Positions 12,039 to 23,520 of a stretch of 64,000 nucleotides of DNA are shown in pieces. Location of the stretch: assembly GCF_950023065.1 (NCBI RefSeq), contig NC_088679.1, forward strand, positions 63,798,001 to 63,862,000, in the 5' to 3' direction. The notes under the pieces were generated by a model. The model did not search any database. It was not told the origin of the DNA and saw only the letters and a list, made by a program, of their open reading frames with translations. How positions within the stretch are numbered: the first letter of the stretch is position 1; each line of letters starts with the position of its first letter. This DNA comes from Planococcus citri (taxonomy: Eukaryota > Arthropoda > Insecta > Hemiptera > Pseudococcidae). The position numbers and the translations under genes are program-made.

Positions 12039-13352
12039 CAGGCATCTCAATTGAATTTGAAAAAAAAAAGAATTTAAGGAACATTTTTAACCAAAAAAAG
12101 GACTGAAAAAGGACCTTAATAAATGTCGTATTATCGATTTCTAGGTGTTTTGACCCAATATCAACACATTTGCTAGGTACTCGTAGCATGAAATTGAAAA
12201 AAAAAAATTTTAAATTACTTTTATTTGGAATATTATTATTTAAATATTATGAACAGGGCATCTAACGGAATTTTTCAAGCCAAAATCGCTACTTCTTAAC
12301 TATCTTTTCACTATCATTAAAAAACATTTCTACACAATCCCCCCCCCCATCATTTCTCCAACTTTTTTTGTGTTATTCAGAGAACGTCACGTTTGAACAC
12401 TGGTGTACGTGACATTTGTTAATTTCATAGCAATCACAAACACTGACAGGGCAAAAGTTCTCCAAAATTTATACCAATTCAAAAAATAAATAACTCAACA
12501 CTGCCATTATTTTGGATTCAGAAGTTGATTTTTTGGCCTTGGCACGTTTAGAATTCAAACAGTAACTAATTTTTTGTAGATTTCAGTTCTAAACCAGAAG
12601 AGAAAATTGGTCCCAACAAAGCGAAGGAGAAAGTTTTCAAATAGCATTATTTTTTAGGCAAGAAGTCGATTTTGGGACTCCTTGACATTTCATAAATTCA
12701 ATCAGTAATTTTTCAATAAGTTCAGAAAAGAAAACCATTGGCCTAAGCGAGGCGAGGGCAAAAAATTTTGAATGTTTATAATTTCAAAAAACTACAATAA
12801 TTTTTCAGAAATTTAAATTCTTAAATAGACAATAAAATTGACCGGAGCGAAGCTCATAGGCAAAAGCTTTGAAAAACGTGGTGTGGGATTCGAGATGCAA
12901 AACAACGTTATTTTTATGAGAAAACCCACTTTTTTGACCACCTTTGATAATTCTGAAAGTCAAGTCAAAAATGGCTCACTTTCGAGTACTCAAAATAACT
13001 TACAAAATAAATAAAATATCAGTCTATAATTTGTAAAAAAGAAAAGGTTCAGACGTATTCAACGTTGAAAATAATATATTTTTCAAATTTTCAATATCAA
13101 TTCTGATAAGATTATGAAAATAGAAAAAAAATTGATGAAATAAAAAAATCACTATTTTACTGAATTTCTTTTTCAACTTTTACGCAATTTTTTCTCTTTT
13201 TGACAGGTAGATACAATTATAATTTTTTCACGACAAGGGAAAATCATAAAAATAAGCACCCAAAAAGGACTTTCTGGGAAAAAAGGACTTTTAAGGACCA
13301 TGGTTGAAAAAAAGGACAAGTTCCTTATAAAAAGGACCAATTGAGATGCCTG
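12039..13352. mobile_element. hAT-like non-autonomous transposon, CAGGCATC ends (1314 bp)
   Basis: A perfect 15-bp terminal inverted repeat is seen: CAGGCATCTCAATTG at 12039-12053 and its complement at 13338-13352. Both subterminal zones are rich in AAGGAC words. CAGG-type starts with short perfect repeats are typical of hAT elements, which make 8-bp duplications. The flanks CCTTCAAC and TTCAGCTC do not form a clean duplication, so superfamily assignment is tentative. The interior has no long frame. It carries three diverged copies of a GCGAAGCGAGGGCAAAAG-like word (about 12618, 12745 and 12848) that also occurs near 26650 and 51335. Confidence 0.65.
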
Positions 13353-13377
13353 TTCAGCTCATTGTTTGTTTTCCGTT

Positions 13378-14350
13378 TTGATTTGCTTTGAAATCAAAGG
13401 TTCCCGCCTTTTAATCATAAGCGATTTCTAAAATATCGTAAACTCAAAAAAATCAAACAAGCTCATTTTTTGATGAAGAAATCGAAACAATTTTTTCTAT
13501 TTGATTTCATGCAAAATCGAAGTTCCAATTTTTTTCATTGGTTTCTAAAATATCAGAAATTCAAAGAACCTAAAAAAGGGTCCCGAAATAACATTTTTCA
13601 CTTGCTCGATTTCCTACAAAATCAAAGTTTTTGTCTTTTTTAGTGGTTTCAAAAATATCGAGAATTCAAAGAAACCAAAAAAGCTCGTTTTCCGAAAGCA
13701 AAGCAGCGTGATCGACGAGCCAACAAATTGAAATGCTTATTATTTCAAGTGCACGGAACGTCTTGGATATGAAGCTACGATTGAAATGCTTACTTTTTCA
13801 AGTGTAGTAAGGCAACATATTGTTTTTATTTGTTGTACATCAAAATCATCAAAGTTTATAAACCTCTAATCGTAAATGGCTTCCAATATATCAGAAAACC
13901 CAAAAAAATCAAAGAAGCTCATTTATTGAAGTGGAAGGTAAAACAACGTTTTCCACTTCATTTGATTCAAAATCGAAGTTTCCATTTTTTTTTTTCAGTG
14001 GTTTCTAAAATATCAGAAATTCAAAGAACCTAAAAAAGGTCACTTTTCTAAGTTTAACCCCGAAATAACATTTTTCACTAGCTCATTTACTACAAAATCA
14101 AAGTTTTTGTCTTTTTTAATGGTTCCAAAAATATCGAGAATTCAAAGAAACCAAAAAAGCTCGTTTTCCGAAAGCAAGGCGTAATCGATCACGAGCTAAC
14201 AATTGAAATGCTTATTTTTTCAAGTGTAGGTAAGGCAACATAATGTTTTTATTTGATTTACATCAAAATCATCGAAGTTTATAAACCTCTAATCGTAAAT
14301 AATTTCCAAAATATCAAAAAATTCAAAAAAGTCAAAGAAGCTCATTTTTA
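13378..14350 (+). repeat. Tandem repeat with higher-order structure, ~420-475 bp period
   Basis: Two long units are seen. GCTCGTTTTCCGAAAGCAA recurs at 13683 and 14159 (476 bp), and ATAAACCTCTAATCGTAAAT at 13858 and 14281 (423 bp). Each unit contains diverged submonomers of about 115-150 bp built on the pattern: (C)AAAATCRAAGTTT, TTTCTAAAATATC, AATTCAAAGAAACC, AAGCTCRTTT. This is satellite-like, non-coding sequence. Confidence 0.85.
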
Positions 14351-15647
14351 AAAAAGGAAGGTAAAACAACATAAGCCCTACTGTTCAAGAAATCATCACT
14401 CATCAGGTTGTGATTACTGATAGCAAGAGAGTTTTTGCCTTCGTTTTTCAGCTATTTTTCATCTACTCCTTAGGTAATGAATTATGAAGCATTCATTATC
14501 ATTATTGTTACATTTGTTACTATTCAGAAACCTGGAATAGTTTCCAGTCGCCGAAAAGAATAAAAAACTTGGTATTGTAAGGAATCAATTACACAGCGTT
14601 TTTCATTCGAAATTTTCATTCAGTATTCCGTATCAATATTTCTGAAAAATGTCAATTTTGCAAAGCCGAGATGCTTCAAAATATTTACATTTATAACACG
14701 CGATTACACCCTCCCCCCCCACCAAGACCTTGATCTTATTCGTCGTAAAAAAAATATACAGCGTAATAGAGCATAGCTCGCAGAAAAGGAAATTTCTTCC
14801 AAGCTATAAACTTAATATTAAGTACTTTTCTGCGTCACAAGCCACATCCCACCTTGAAACCCTTACCATTCACCATAGTCTCAAAGAGGAGCAGAAGAAA
14901 AAAAATACACAAAAAACGCACTCACACGTAGAAAAAAAACAGCACACGACAACAATTCTGATAAACTGAAACTCGAGTGAAACGATGAAGAAGAAATATA
15001 GGTCGTGCTGATGATTCGCCGAGATATGCGAGCTTCGTAATTAAAACCGATATATACGTATATAATTTTAAAAGCACAAGGCACAAAAATTCTGTTCAAA
15101 AGTAAATTTAATTAATGGCTGTTGTAAACAACGAAATTTAAAAAGTTTTCTATTATTGAAAATTTATAACTTTTGTTTCGCGCGTTGGCAAAAACGCCAC
15201 AAGAGAAGATGAAACTATATAAGAGAATGAACTATGTACAAGACACGTGAGGTATTTTGCAATGGTTTCGTTACATGGCGAAATAAAAAGAAAACCAAAT
15301 GTTACCAAATCAGTTCCTCTAGAACCTAGAACTAAAAAAATCGTCAAAAATCATGTCACGAACAAACATCTCACACTTTTGGAATTTAATGGTCGAGAAA
15401 ATGCCCTTGCTGAGTGCCCAATCAGCACTGACCCAAATTACAGGTGCAAAAATTCTCTTTTAGCCTTTCAATAGCAATTCGAAATTTTTGAAGAAAATGT
15501 TTAACAAATCGCAGGAGGCTCCAGAATGGCACAAAATTAGTGGTGGTTAATGAGTGAGAGTGGAATATTGAAAAAATTACTCACATTGGTTCACTTTGCT
15601 TGAAAAAATATACGAGTAATAAGGACCTATAATTTTGGTTAGGATGG
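14351..15647. other. No recognisable gene
   Basis: It contains short frames and poly-C/poly-A tracts. A 75-codon frame at 15247-15474 (lysine-rich, no recognised domain) is not supported by anything else. Confidence 0.35.
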
Positions 15648-15936
15648 TTTCCTACGCAGGAAAAATGTATCGCACTTACTACTATAAATAATGAGATTTT
15701 GGATTGACTCTGAAAATTTAACAAATTTTACTTTAAATTTAACAAATCTCTTTCTACAAATTATAGTAATTTTTGGAATTTACTTCGAGAGAAATTACTA
15801 TCTACAATCTATAGAAAGAATGAAAAATTATCATGATTTGGGGTAGTAAAAATTGTCAAATTTTCTGAGTCCATCTAAAATCTCATGATTTACCTTTAGT
15901 ACAAATTTCAATAAAAATTTCTCTCAGTGTAGGAAA
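15648..15936. mobile_element. Short foldback element (~289 bp)
   Basis: The left arm from TTTCCTAC pairs with a right arm ending GTAGGAAA. The inner parts match well: AATGAGATTTTGGATTGACT against the complement of AGTCCATCTAAAATCTCATG, then GAAAATTTAACAAATTTTACT against its diverged complement. It is non-coding, with no clear target duplication. Confidence 0.65.
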
Positions 15937-15949
15937 TGCACTTTTAATA

Positions 15950-18900
15950 GCTTGGTTTCGTCCAAATCGGAGAGTGTGAGTTCAAAAAGTTCCCTTTTGC
16001 AAGGAAATAAATTCAAAAAATCAAAAATTTTCTATTCGTGGAAAAATTGTTGAAAGTTGCACGAAGGGACGTGCGTGGTCCAGGATTGATCCCTTGACCA
16101 AATTTTACAATTTTGAGCCATTCTGGAACCTTCAGTGCGATTCTCAATTATACTCCCGAATTTCAAAATTTTTCCAGAAATCGTAGAAATCTAAACTTCA
16201 TAATTTCAAAACAGGGTTTATTATCCAAAAAAAGTGAGCGAATAATTTCATGAAATATTTACGAAGGGAATGTTATCATTCTAGAAAATTTTCTCGGATA
16301 TCAAAGTAAAGTCGAATGAATCAACAGGAACACTTGTAATACAATAGAAGAGACAGCAAACAATTAAAAACAAGGTAAAATGAATTTTCACCTTTCAAGT
16401 TTCAATATTGTATCATACTCAACTCAGGTAAAAACACCAATCATTGGTAGCTAATACTCGTATGAATATAGATTTTCATAAAATTGATACCGATGGATAA
16501 ATAAAATCACCTTCAACTTCATATCGCGTAAGTATGTATCAACAGACAGCAAGTCAACGTGTTCAGAAAGCGAAGATATGATCCTTTCGAAAGAAGGATA
16601 CCTAGACCTACACAAGCCAGTACACTACACAAGAGTAAGAAAAATAATACCTGTTAATGTACTTGACTGCATTTCTTTTTAAACAAAAAAGCGAACCTGC
16701 GACAATCTGGACACCCTCGAGGAAATGATACCTACGCATTTAACGTCATGTTTTCTTATTATTAATTACTCGTAGTTTTAACCAGATGCTGGTCTGCGAT
16801 TTATTCCGCTCGTCGAAGAATCGAGAGTGAATTGGAATGGGTCGAGGTTTGCGGTGATTTAGTATCCCCTTAATACACATGTGGTCGTCTGGAAATGCTG
16901 ATGACGATTTTTACTTTAAAATATACAAACACGCAGTGATCTTATTTCACCTCGTTCGTGTATATTTTTCGTCACGCCTAAAACGAACCGAGTCATTTTC
17001 AGAGCTTCACGCTCAATTAACAATTTCCAAAAAACAAAAATTCTCCATTCGTAGGGAAATCGTGTCCAAAACCAATATCCTGAATTTTAATTATACTCTT
17101 TTGAGCCATTTTGGAACTTCCAGCGCAAGTTTATACTACTCTAGGATTTGAAAATTTCTCCAGAAGACCAACGAAAAAATTCATTTAGGTAGCTAAAAGT
17201 CGAGTTATCCGTTTTCTCGACCTATCGATTGTATTTATTTCAAGCAACTCGAATCAATTTCTATTTCTTGTGGGAAAATTGAGAAATTGTAAAATTCCAA
17301 TTCCAAATGAATCAAAAATCCCACAGGGGGCTTCAGAATGACTGTAAACAGTGAAAATCCATGGATGGGATGAGGTTAATATTTGTTTCAGGACTTTCTA
17401 TTATTTTAATCGAATATTTACGCAATATACCTAAGACGAATCGCAAAACAAATAATGATGAGAGAATTATATGACCAAGTTCAACGAAACCCTTAAAATA
17501 CATATATTTTGAGATGAAAGTCGCTCAGAAAATTTTTTAGATCTGAAGATACTCCTGAAGATATGGATTCTCAGAGAAAAACTTTTTTTCAAGAAAATCG
17601 TGTTTTTTATCGCTTCCAGCCCTTACCCGAGGTTTTTTTTTTTTTTTTAATAGTCCAGTTTCGAAAGATGGTATTCGAGATTCTGCGTCGATGTAGGTTA
17701 TTGTCATCAAAATTCAGAACCATTTTTAGGATTCTACCATGAATGGCTAAAAAATTGCATATCACTTAATTCAGTGCAAACTCATGTTTCAAAAAAATTG
17801 TAAGTTCAAAAAGTTCCCTTGCAAGGAATTCAAAAAATCAAAATTTCCAGACATTCTGGAACCTCTAGCGCAATTTTTGATTACCCCAGAACTTCAAAAA
17901 TTTTCCACAAGGCGTGGAAATCTATTCAGGCAATTGAAAAAGAGTTGCGGCTTATTCTCGATCTATTCAACGAATTTATTCATATTTTGTCCAAACATCG
18001 AACTTTTATTATCTAGAAAAAAGTGAGAGAATCCTGGAAAATTTGAACGTTTGTTGATAGGTATAGGTAAATATCAAAATAAAGTCGAAAGAAGTAAAAA
18101 GCAACAATTTAGCTTCAAGCAGCCATCATCGACTACAAGACAGCAAAAAGAGTGAAAAAATGGTAAAATGAATTTCCATCTTTCAAGTTTTAATATTACT
18201 CAACTCAGGTAAAAACACTAATCATGACTCATGAGCAGCCAATACTCATACCCATAAGTAAATGTAGATTTCAATAAAATTGATACCGACAGATGAATGA
18301 AGTCACCATCAACCAACTTCTCATTATCAATAAATAGCAAGTCAACGTGTTCAAAAAGCCAAGATAAGATCCTTTTGAAAGATAAATACTCACAGCTGGA
18401 ACATTATTTTATGAAAAATATTTCAAAAAAAAAAATTTCCATTCGTCGAGAAATCGTTAAAATTTGCACGAATGATCACGTTTTGTCTATAATCAATCCC
18501 CTGAATTTGAACATTCTACTATTTTGAGCCATTTTGGAACCTCCGGCGCAATTTTCGACTACTCCAGAATTTCAAAATTTCTCCAGTAGGCGCAGAAATT
18601 TATTAAGGCAGCTGAAAATCGAGATATGGGTTATACTCGACCTATCGAGCCATTTACCGAGTTCTTAATTCACATTTGAGCCGATTTCAAGGCGCGAAAA
18701 CCTCGACAACTAAATTTTTAGCTACCTAAATCAATTTCAATTTCTTCTGGAAAAGTAAAAAAATTATTGTAAAATTCCAAAAAACTCAAAAATTGCACAG
18801 GGGGCTTCAAAATGACTGTACCCATATTCGTTTCAGGACAAATTTTCATCATTTTGATCAAATATGTATTTAACATAGGGTGGATCGCAAAAAAAAATTG

Positions 18901-19240
18901 AGAAGATTTTCAACAAGTCAACGAACCCTTCATTTTCGAGAAAATCGTGTTTTTCATCACTCTAATAGCAGATGTTTTTTTAAAAAAAATGACCCAGTTT
19001 CGAAATATGGTATTCGAGATTCTGCGTCGATTTAGGTCATTGTCATCAAAATTCAAGACCATTTTTAGGATTCTATCGTGAGTTGTTGAAAATTTACGTA
19101 TCATCTAATTTAGATGCAAATTCGTCGTGTATCGAAAATCATTTTCTTCCCAAATATTACACATCAATTAGTCCAAAAACACCGAAATATATCACTTCGA
19201 AGCTGATAAGATATTTTGGAATACAATGGTGCCAATAATT
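15950..19240 (+). repeat. Diverged tandem repeat domain, about four copies
   Basis: A landmark block recurs at about 16013, 17025, 17800 and 18425: TTCGT(G/A)GGAAAT...GAGCCATTTTGGAACCTCC...GCGCAATTTT...AGAATTTCAAAATTT. A second block (ACACCAATCAT...AAAATTGATACCGAYRGATRAATNAARTCACC) is at about 16430 and 18212. A third (GGGGGCTTCARAATGACTGT...TTTCAGGAC) is at about 17330 and 18795. The same order in both halves indicates duplication of a roughly 1.5-kb unit. F1 repeat copies sit at 17652 and 18984. Confidence 0.75.
18984..19240 (+). repeat. Dispersed repeat family F1, copy within tandem domain
   Basis: It shares GACCCAGTTTCGAAATATGG, GATTCTGCGTCGAT, TTTTTAGGATTCTA and ACAATGGTGCCA with the copies at 7001, 17652 and 27985. 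Confidence 0.6.
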
Positions 19241-20262
19241 TTTGGTCATTATCATTAAGCAGGTAGTCAACTTCACACGCTTGAAAAAATTCGATACTTT
19301 TTCGCTGTTCAGTTTTACTCAATTTTTTGAAAATTGCAACAGTGATTAAAAATTGGATCTACTGTATTTAAAAACACTCCTCCATTATAGAAATGATATC
19401 TCTTGATTTTTGGCGCAACTATGGCGCAACTAATGTGTAATATTCCAGAAGACATTATTTTCAAAACACGAGAGACTGTCGCCTGTTCTTCTAAGAAAAG
19501 AAAAGACGAGACGAACGATACCTATTTCGACTGTCTCGTCAACGAAGTACATACAAAAAGGATCGTAGCTAAAAGATTCTAAGGGTATATAGGAAGGGCG
19601 ACGCGGAGAGAAGCAACCGGATGTCTCCCTTTCATCAACGAGGGTGCGTTTTTTATGCAATTCTCGCAGCTATAAAAGGTTAGACACAACAACAGCGATA
19701 GAAAGATAAAAAAAAAAAAATAATTGAACGATTGTACAATAATAAGCTAGAAGTTTTTACGACTTAATTTACTGCTTGGTTTTCTAATGAAATCGATTAG
19801 GGAAAAGGACAGCACGACTAGAATGTGTTATTCGAGTTTTTCTAGGAATCGAGTTCGAGTCGTCTGCCTAATTGAAAAGTTTCTTTTGCGATGGAGTTTC
19901 TTCGAGATTTTCAAGGTTTCGGAGAATCGACGGACGCATTGTCTGGTTTTCCATTGTTTAATATGGTGAAATATATTTTCGACGTTCGCTATATTGTACA
20001 AAAAATACATTAACTGGACCTCTATAGTCTGGTTGAAGCGGATTTTTTACACAGTCGTCTCTAACAAACACATAATATTCTGTTCTAAAGTGATCGACGG
20101 CTATATAAACGGGGGAATTGTTACGTAGAATTGGCAACGGTGGAAAGCGTGATGAAGTCATTCACGAATGACTGGAGGTTTTCGGCGAAGTCGTAAACAT
20201 TTTCACAGTTCACTTTTATTCTAAAAAAAAATCTCCAAGCAAGCGAATACGACCGTCATTCA
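19241..20262. other. No recognisable gene; TATAAAAGG word at 19670
   Basis: GCTATAAAAGG near 19670 matches a core TATA box and is followed about 25-30 bp downstream by CA-rich sequence. No transcript or frame supports it, so it may be chance. The rest shows nothing recognisable. Confidence 0.25.
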
Positions 20263-20264
20263 TA

Positions 20265-20400
20265 TGTGACCGTCCGCGATAAAACCGACCATCCGTCGCA
20301 AAAAATCGAAAATGTTTTTTCGCCTATTTTTGGGCAATTCGCGAAAAAAAAATTTTCAATTTTTTGCAACGGGTGGTCGGTTTTATTGCGGACGGTCACA
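20265..20400. mobile_element. Tc1/mariner-like MITE, 136 bp, TA target
   Basis: Long terminal inverted repeats of about 48 bp start TGTGACCGTCCGCGATAAAA on the left and pair with TTTTATTGCGGACGGTCACA on the right, with about four mismatches over 48. They flank a short AT-rich centre. TA dinucleotides lie immediately outside both ends (20263-20264 and 20401-20402), the target duplication of the Tc1/mariner group. There is no coding capacity. It must rely on a transposase elsewhere. Confidence 0.92.
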
Positions 20401-20973
20401 TATACTAATTGTGCTGGGCAGAAATCATGACCTCAGATGAAAGCATAAGAAGTAAGGTTATACACAAAAAAACTACCCCATTTTTCTCAAAACAGGTTGG
20501 GTGGAAATTAAGATTGAAAAACCATGATTTTTTTTTCAAAATCCGTCCTCTTCGAGAACTTACATAACTCATCGATGACGAAATCTCAAAAAAAGAAAGA
20601 TGACTATCGAAAAAATTGAACAACCCAATCGAAGAATTTAAATGCCAAAGACAATTTTCTGAATTAAGCAAGTATTCGTTCATCTTTACACCTAAATTTG
20701 AGGAACTTTCGATCAAGATAGAAAGCATGGGCGTGGTCTCATTGCAAAAAGCGTTCTCTTTTCCATAAGAATAGTGAACAAAAAAATGAAAAACTATTTT
20801 TTGACACACGAGGTCGGTTTTCGTGATCCATGACACAATTATCAAGAGAAAATTGAGCGGATAAGACGCCCTCTATGACAGAGAAAAAATTCCAAAAATA
20901 ATACTGTCAATTTTGAATTTTCAAAAATTCGCCGAAATCCAAAAAATTAATTCGTGCAGCTAAAATTCTGGTT
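20401..20973. other. No recognisable gene
   Basis: It contains the longest frame of the window on the minus strand (20405-20845, 146 codons). That frame is Phe/Ser/Leu-rich, has no recognised domain and ends beside a MITE. I do not support it as a gene. Confidence 0.35.
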
Positions 20974-21237
20974 ATGAGTGTTCCAAACAATGCTGTTTTC
21001 AAAAATCGCTATGTCGAGTATCGCAAGCAGATATCAGTGTTTGCACCACAAGATCAACAAATTGAAAATTGTAGTATTGGAAAAATTAATCCAGGATGTT
21101 TCGTTCAACTCACTGAGATGACTGTACCAGTCGAGCATCCTCCAGCGATTCGTAAATTTTTTTTTTGCTGCTTTAAGTATAGAAGATCGTCGAAGGTGCA
21201 GGATTTCTTTATTTATGATCTTTTTTATGAAATTTAA
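20974..21237 (+). CDS. Exon-like frame of unknown function
   Basis: An 87-codon frame starts MSVPNNAVFKNRYVEYRKQ and runs on through QISVFAPQDQQIENCSIG and EMTVPVEHPP. The first 62 codons have balanced amino-acid composition, unlike the Phe/Lys/Asn-dominated chance frames around it. After codon 62 it enters a T-rich tract (Phe/Cys/Lys), which suggests that the true coding part ends near 21160, by splicing or breakage. No family is recognised. It could be an isolated exon, a transposon fragment or a pseudogene. No partner exon was identified nearby. Confidence 0.3.
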   Translation: MSVPNNAVFKNRYVEYRKQISVFAPQDQQIENCSIGKINPGCFVQLTEMTVPVEHPPAIRKFFFCCFKYRRSSKVQDFFIYDLFYEI

Positions 21238-21374
21238 AATAATGTATTATATGCAATAACATAGGTAGAATTTGATTGAATAGTTTCGAGAGGTGCAGAA
21301 TTTTGTACCTACTTGGCGAAAATACAAAATTGTACTTCTACGTAAAAAGCTGAAATTATCATGAACTAACTTAT

Positions 21375-23520
21375 TTATTAGTTCTAAATCGAGGATTGAA
21401 ATTCTTTCATTTGAAAATTTTCTTTTTCAAAGTTTTTGATTTTTTGGAAAATGTTACCAAATTCCACACTCGATCAAATATCGACGAAAATAGTCTTTCA
21501 GTTTTACTTCCAGGCGATTTTTTTCAAAATTCAAAATGTCCTAATTTGTTTCTAAACCTCGTAACACGCTGCATATTTCATGATCAAGTTTAGGTACCTA
21601 GGTATTTCTAAATCGACGTATAAAATTTTCATCTCTTATTCAAAAGTCATATTTGTATCTTTTTTTAGGGGGAGGGAGGGACGAGGGGTGCACAAAGACC
21701 TCCAATGCAAAAATGCACATTTCAGGCATCGCTTATCAATTCTACAAACTTTTGATTTTATGGAGAATTTTATAATTTTTTATACTCGATTAACCACAGA
21801 TGAAAACAGTCTTTGACTTTTATCGATTTTTCCAAAATTCAAAATGCTCAAATGTCTAAGCCACTTAAGAGGCTGCAATTTCTATGACCAATGATACTAG
21901 TCCTAAATCGACGATTTGATTTTTTTTTTCAGTTTAATATCCCTATTTTCAAAGTTGAAGATATTTTGGAAAAATAAAATTTTACATTCCATCAACCCTT
22001 AAGGTTGTTTTTTATGCAAACTTCAAAATATTTAAATTTCTCTCCAAGCTTCATAAAAAGCTGCAATTTTCATGATCTTTTTACTAATCCTAAAACAACA
22101 AAATGGAATTTTATTTTCAGTTTAATACACCTATTTTCAAAGTTTTAGATATTTTGGAAAATTTTACATAATTCTACCATCGATTAATTAATTATGTAGA
22201 TGAATACAGTATTTTACTTTACTTGTTTTTTCCAAAATCGAAAATGTCGAAATATCTTTCTGAGAGCCTTGTAAGAGGCGACATATTTTCATGATCAATT
22301 TTGCTAGTCCTAAAACGACGATCAAAATTTTCTACTTCAGTATTCCTATTATTACTCTTTTTTTGGGAGGGAGGTGGCGCATAAGATTAACTCCTCTCCC
22401 CCTGCTAAAGGAGTACACAGAACGCTCCAAAGCCAAAACGGTCATTTTAGACATACCGTTTTCCAGAAAATCTAAAAATTTGTAAGCTTATTCAACAATC
22501 TCTGTGCACACTTTAATGAGGTAAGAGGAGGGTTTATATTACTTTTATGCACCCCCCACACCTAAAAAAAAATTAAATAAGATCTTTGAAGTAGAAAAAC
22601 TTTTAATTGTCACAGAGGCGTGCCGACCGGGGGGGGGGGGTAACCGGTCAGAAAAATTTGAGCAAAAAGTTGAGAATTTTATGGAAAAGTTGGTTGAGTT
22701 GGGAGAGCTGGGAAAAGTTGGGAAAACGGAAGATTTTGGGAGAATTGAGAATAATTCGAAAAATAAAAATTATTTGAACACAATTATTATATGAGTAAGA
22801 TGAATGAAAATAAATACAGTAGGTAGCTATACAGTGCACATGATTAGCACATGATAATTATTGTTATAGCTTTTCTCCAGCGCCTAATAGTCAGCTGGCT
22901 ACAGGATACCATACTGATTAAATTTAGCTGACTGTTGTTGACTGCTCGAATCTCACATATAGAATGAATTGTTGTGATTGTGTTGATAATATTTGGATAA
23001 TCGAACCAATTGAAAGAACATTATCGGATTGATTTGATGAAATTACATAAAACAAAAACATCTGCCACAAGTCGCATTAGCTCATAACTGCCCAGAGTAC
23101 TATTTTAGATGTAGCATGTTCATTCCAGAAGTCTTGTCCCTACGTGATTCGTCAATTTAAAACTAGTGAAATTGATTATAAAAATTGCAGCCTCTTATGA
23201 AAATTAGAGAGAAATTTAGGCATTTTGTAATTTGGAAAAAAAGATTGGAAGAAAAAGACTATTTTGGTGTACGTTTGATCGAGTGTAGAATTTTATAAAA
23301 TTTTCCAAAATATGTCAAATATTGAAAATAGGAATATTAAACTGAAATAAATCTTATTCGTCGATTTTGGACCAGTAAAAAAGTTCAAAAAAATCTGTAG
23401 CCTCTTACGACGAGGCTCTGAAAGAATTTTGCAAAAAAACGACTAGAAGTAAAAGACTTGTTTTCATTTAAGGTATAATTATTTAATCGAGTGTAAAATT
23501 TTAGAAAACTTTCGAAAACA
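21375..23520. mobile_element. Foldback element with arms made of ~190-290-bp repeats
   Basis: On the left, a block with TAGTCCTAAATCGACGA, a TTCAGTTTAATAYYCCTATTTTCAAAG segment, TATTTTGGAAAATTTTA and a Cys/Gly-neutral AT stretch recurs at about 21380, 21604, 21897, 22084 and 22308. On the right, the complement of the same block occurs at about 23160-23300 and 23360-23520 (for example CTTTGAAAATAGG against CAAATATTGAAAATAGG, and CGTCGATTTTGGACCAGTA). The centre, about 22360-23150, holds G-rich runs and unrelated sequence. Arms built from internal repeats are the hallmark of Drosophila FB-type foldback elements; membership of that group is inference. Confidence 0.65.

Noticed and set aside
20405..20845. 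146-codon minus-strand frame, the longest in the window
   Set aside because: Phe/Ser/Leu-rich, no domain recognised, begins and ends in low-complexity sequence beside a MITE, with no splice or transcript clue.
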